From the NCBI GenBank assembly GCA_044360435.1, contig JBIKKI010000053.1, positions 1 through 14,613 of the forward strand: a stretch of DNA of 14,613 nt. The letters run 5' to 3'. Shown piece by piece: positions 12,402-14,613 of the stretch. The notes beneath the pieces are model-generated. The model was given only the letters and a program-made list of their open reading frames with translations, ran no database searches and was not told where the DNA came from. The translations under genes were made by a program, and so were the position numbers. The first letter of the stretch is position 1, and each line of letters opens with the position of its first letter. Source of the DNA: REEB481 sp044360435 (GTDB taxonomy: Bacteria > Bacteroidota > Bacteroidia > NS11-12g > UBA955).

Positions 12402-14258
12402 CTGTTGTTGCGATCCATTTCACTATTTCTGTCGTCGTGTTTCATCCTTTTTGCCTGCCAGGACAAGTCAAAGCGCGATGAACAGCTGCATGATCGAACA
12501 AAACGCATGGTCGATTCACTGCTGCTCCTGTCAAAAGCTGAAATTGATGAACGTCCCGATGTGGCCTACAAGCTGGCCGACAGCGCGTACCATTTGGCTG
12601 CGTACATCCATTACCCAAAAGGTGAGGCCAACGCACTAAACCGTAAAGGTTACCTGCTGAGTAATCAAAATAAATTCGATTCAGCGCTTTTGTATCACCG
12701 TCGGGCTTTGGACATCAGACGCCGCATTCAGGATACCCAGGGAATGGGTTATTCCTATGCCAATTTAGTAGAGTTATTCAGAAATCGCGGAGTTTGGGAT
12801 CGCGCTGCAGCTCATTGCGATTCGGCGTACTGGTGTTTCAAACAAGTGGGAGATACCTTCCAATACATCAGAAGACTGCAGCAAAGAGGGGTTATCGCGC
12901 TGAATAACGGAGGACCTCAGGCAGCGCTTCAGGTTTTTCTTGACTATGAGCAACAAGCCCGTGCCTATGGAAGTAAACAGCTGATTGCACAAGCACAAAT
13001 GAGCACTGGGTTTACATACTACACCCTGGGTAATTTGGACAGTGCCTATTTCTATCAAAGCAGCGCTTTGGATTTGTACCGTCAATTGGACTACCAACAG
13101 AACATATTTAAACTGCTGTTGCACATATCGTCTATCCATGCCAGAAAAAGGGAAATTGCTGTTTGTACGCGACTCATTGCTGAGGCGGATTCGCTCAACA
13201 AAGAGCTGCCTGATTATTCCTACAACAACTTGTTTCTGAAAGAAGCTAAATTTATTCTAAACTTGGCCAAAGCAGGTTCAGCCGAGCTTATCCCTGACTT
13301 TGAAGATTATTTAATTCAGAGTGAGGCCAATTATGAAGAGTTAAATCGAAAGTCGCTGGAAGAGCTTGAAGCCGGTTATCAGCTGGCCGCAAAAGAAGCT
13401 CAGAACAGCAAATTGCTGTTGGAAAATCAATTGTACAAAATTCGAAATCTGGTTCTGATGTTGATTGTGTTTGCGCTGCTTGTTTTATTCATCATCATGT
13501 ATCAATATTTCCGAAACCGGAAACAACTGGGCCTCAGGGAAATGGAGTTGAAAGAGCGGCACATAAAAAACGTACTTCAAGAACAGGAACTCATTACAGT
13601 AAACGCGGCTCTGGAGGGTAAGGATCAGGAGCGCAACCGTATTGCGCGTGAATTGCATGACCGACTGGGTTACATTTTGTCCCTTGCCAAGTTGAATTTC
13701 TCATCATTGCAAGAGGATTTAAATAAGCTGAAATCTGGAAATCAGGAACGGTATACCAAAATTTCGGGCATGTTGGATGAAGCAGCTACGGAGGTTCGGC
13801 GTATCAGCCATGATTTGTATAGCAGCAGCGTGTTTAACTTTGGAATTGTTACAGCACTGCATCAGCTGGCAGAAGCTGTTTCTGCAGCGAACAAAATGGA
13901 AGTTCGGTTTCACAGCCAATTTGTTCCAACAGATTTAGGACTCGATTTGCAGGTGAACATTTACAGAATTGTGGGTGAGCTAATCAGCAATTCTATCAAG
14001 CACTCCGGTGCCGGACAAATTGACATTCAATTAATAGGCAGAAGGGGAGATGTGATTCTTACCTATGAAGATGACGGATGTGGATTTAATATGGATGACC
14101 AATCCTGGAAAAGGGGAATGGGTTATACGAGTATTGAAGCGCGATTAAAAAAAATAAATGGCACGTATCTGATAGAAACAGCGCCGGGGCGTGGAATGTA
14201 TTTCCAGGCTGAAGCACCGGCTTATGATGCCGAAGCCCGGAAGGATGAAGTGAATTAA
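12399..14258 (+). CDS. TPR-containing sensor histidine kinase (NarX/LuxR-partner type)
   Basis: A 619-residue sensor kinase counted from TTG 12399; TTG 12405 or 12408 are alternatives and 12408 gives MRSISLFLSSC. The N-terminus is a lipoprotein-type signal with lipobox LFAC (Cys20). Residues about 45-300 are helical TPR-like repeats (ANALNRKGYLLSNQNKFDSA, then DSALLYHRRALDIRR), expected to be periplasmic. A coiled-coil stretch precedes the membrane helix at about 347-370. The HisKA_3 motif RNRIARELHDRLG has the phosphorylated His420. The ATPase domain has the N box ELISNSIKHS (Asn531) and the G motif DDGCGFNMDD. This class autophosphorylates and signals to LuxR/NarL-type response regulators, one of which starts 54 bp downstream. 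The input signal is not evident. Confidence 0.93.
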   Translation: MLLLRSISLFLSSCFILFACQDKSKRDEQLHDRTKRMVDSLLLLSKAEIDERPDVAYKLADSAYHLAAYIHYPKGEANALNRKGYLLSNQNKFDSALLYHRRALDIRRRIQDTQGMGYSYANLVELFRNRGVWDRAAAHCDSAYWCFKQVGDTFQYIRRLQQRGVIALNNGGPQAALQVFLDYEQQARAYGSKQLIAQAQMSTGFTYYTLGNLDSAYFYQSSALDLYRQLDYQQNIFKLLLHISSIHARKREIAVCTRLIAEADSLNKELPDYSYNNLFLKEAKFILNLAKAGSAELIPDFEDYLIQSEANYEELNRKSLEELEAGYQLAAKEAQNSKLLLENQLYKIRNLVLMLIVFALLVLFIIMYQYFRNRKQLGLREMELKERHIKNVLQEQELITVNAALEGKDQERNRIARELHDRLGYILSLAKLNFSSLQEDLNKLKSGNQERYTKISGMLDEAATEVRRISHDLYSSSVFNFGIVTALHQLAEAVSAANKMEVRFHSQFVPTDLGLDLQVNIYRIVGELISNSIKHSGAGQIDIQLIGRRGDVILTYEDDGCGFNMDDQSWKRGMGYTSIEARLKKINGTYLIETAPGRGMYFQAEAPAYDAEARKDEVN

Positions 14259-14295
14259 ATGGAATTAAATTTAACTACATAAAAGGGTTTATTTA

Positions 14296-14303
14296 TATTT
14301 TTG
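14296..14303 (+). promoter_or_regulatory. -7 element upstream of the response regulator gene
   Basis: TATTTTTG is an exact TAnnTTTG match, nine bases before the ATG at 14313. No TTTG is seen at the usual -33 distance. If active, it would let the response regulator be transcribed apart from the kinase, with a leader of only a few bases. Confidence 0.35.
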
Positions 14304-14312
14304 AGCCTGCAA

Positions 14313-14613
14313 ATGAAACCCTCCCTGCGCTTGTTTTTAGTGGATGATCACCGATTGATGAATGAAGGTCTCCGACAGATTTTGGAAAGCAGGCCTGGGT
14401 ATCAGGTGCTGCGAATGTTTACCGATGGATATGAACTGCTGGATGCCCTGCGTTCCCAGAAGCCGGATGTGGTTATTGCCGACATCAGCATGCCGGGAAT
14501 GGATGGCCTGACGCTGGCAAGAACCATTCTTGAGCAATTCCCCAAGTTGCCATTCATGTTCCTCACCATGCATCTGAATGCCCAATACATCAGGCCGGCC
14601 ATGCAAATGGGCG
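14313..14613 (+). CDS. Response regulator receiver domain, probably NarL/LuxR family, 3' end outside window
   Basis: The first 100 residues are visible. The receiver domain has the acidic pair Asp11-Asp12 (LVDDH), the phosphoacceptor Asp57 in IADISMPGMDG, and the conserved Thr85 in FLTMH. The expected Lys lies beyond the edge. The LVDDHRLMNEGLRQIL opening is characteristic of NarL/LuxR-type regulators, so a C-terminal LuxR helix-turn-helix is expected but not seen. The start ATG follows the kinase stop by 54 bp. It is the likely partner of that HisKA_3 kinase. Confidence 0.92.
   Translation, partial: MKPSLRLFLVDDHRLMNEGLRQILESRPGYQVLRMFTDGYELLDALRSQKPDVVIADISMPGMDGLTLARTILEQFPKLPFMFLTMHLNAQYIRPAMQMG

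Noticed and set aside
1..14613. CRISPR array, tRNA or rRNA gene, insertion sequence, prophage or toxin-antitoxin pair
   Set aside because: Read through on both strands; no regularly spaced repeats, no cloverleaf or rRNA-like stretch, and no transposase, integrase or toxin-like product was seen.

Overview
The window looks like a chromosomal segment of a member of the Bacteroidota. Several things point there. There are two Type IX secretion (T9SS) proteins. The phenylacetyl-CoA epoxidase subunits and the DUF2892 and YfiT/DinB proteins have forms common in that phylum. Shine-Dalgarno sequences are scarce. The -7 elements read TAnnTTTG and the -33 elements TTTG, as recognised by the Bacteroidota primary sigma factor. 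I cannot name the genus. By eye the base composition is moderate throughout, and I see no insertion sequence, tRNA, rRNA, CRISPR array or phage gene.

Layout: (1) 3-4832, minus strand: a giant secreted C25 (gingipain-type) cysteine peptidase of the PorU2-like class, running off the left edge. (2) 4854-5588, plus: a RsmI-like tetrapyrrole-methylase-fold SAM methyltransferase, divergent from the peptidase with only 21 bp between start codons and overlapping -7-like elements. (3) 5584-10330, plus: a phenylacetate operon of a TetR-type regulator with a near-perfect 18-bp operator, then paaA, a T9SS-secreted protein, paaB, paaC and paaD. The last four genes overlap each other by 1 to 7 bp. (4) 10334-10552, minus: a small DUF2892 membrane protein, convergent with paaD. 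(5) 10677-11207, plus: a YfiT/DinB-family thiol transferase. (6) 11366-11848 and 11994-12365: two unrecognised small proteins, with a 15-bp hairpin between them. (7) 12399-14258 and 14313-end: a TPR histidine kinase of the NarL/LuxR class and the receiver domain of its likely partner, cut by the right edge.

Together, paaABCD make the oxygenase, structural and assembly parts of the enzyme that converts phenylacetyl-CoA to its ring-1,2-epoxide. The reductase gene paaE is not in the window and must lie elsewhere if the enzyme works. The TetR-type protein probably represses the operon from an operator lying over the predicted transcription start, and phenylacetyl-CoA is the likely inducer by analogy with PaaR proteins.

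The oddest feature is the secreted, T9SS-tagged, internally duplicated protein encoded inside the operon between paaA and paaB and joined to paaB by an ATGA overlap. It suggests a surface or extracellular function co-expressed with aromatic catabolism.
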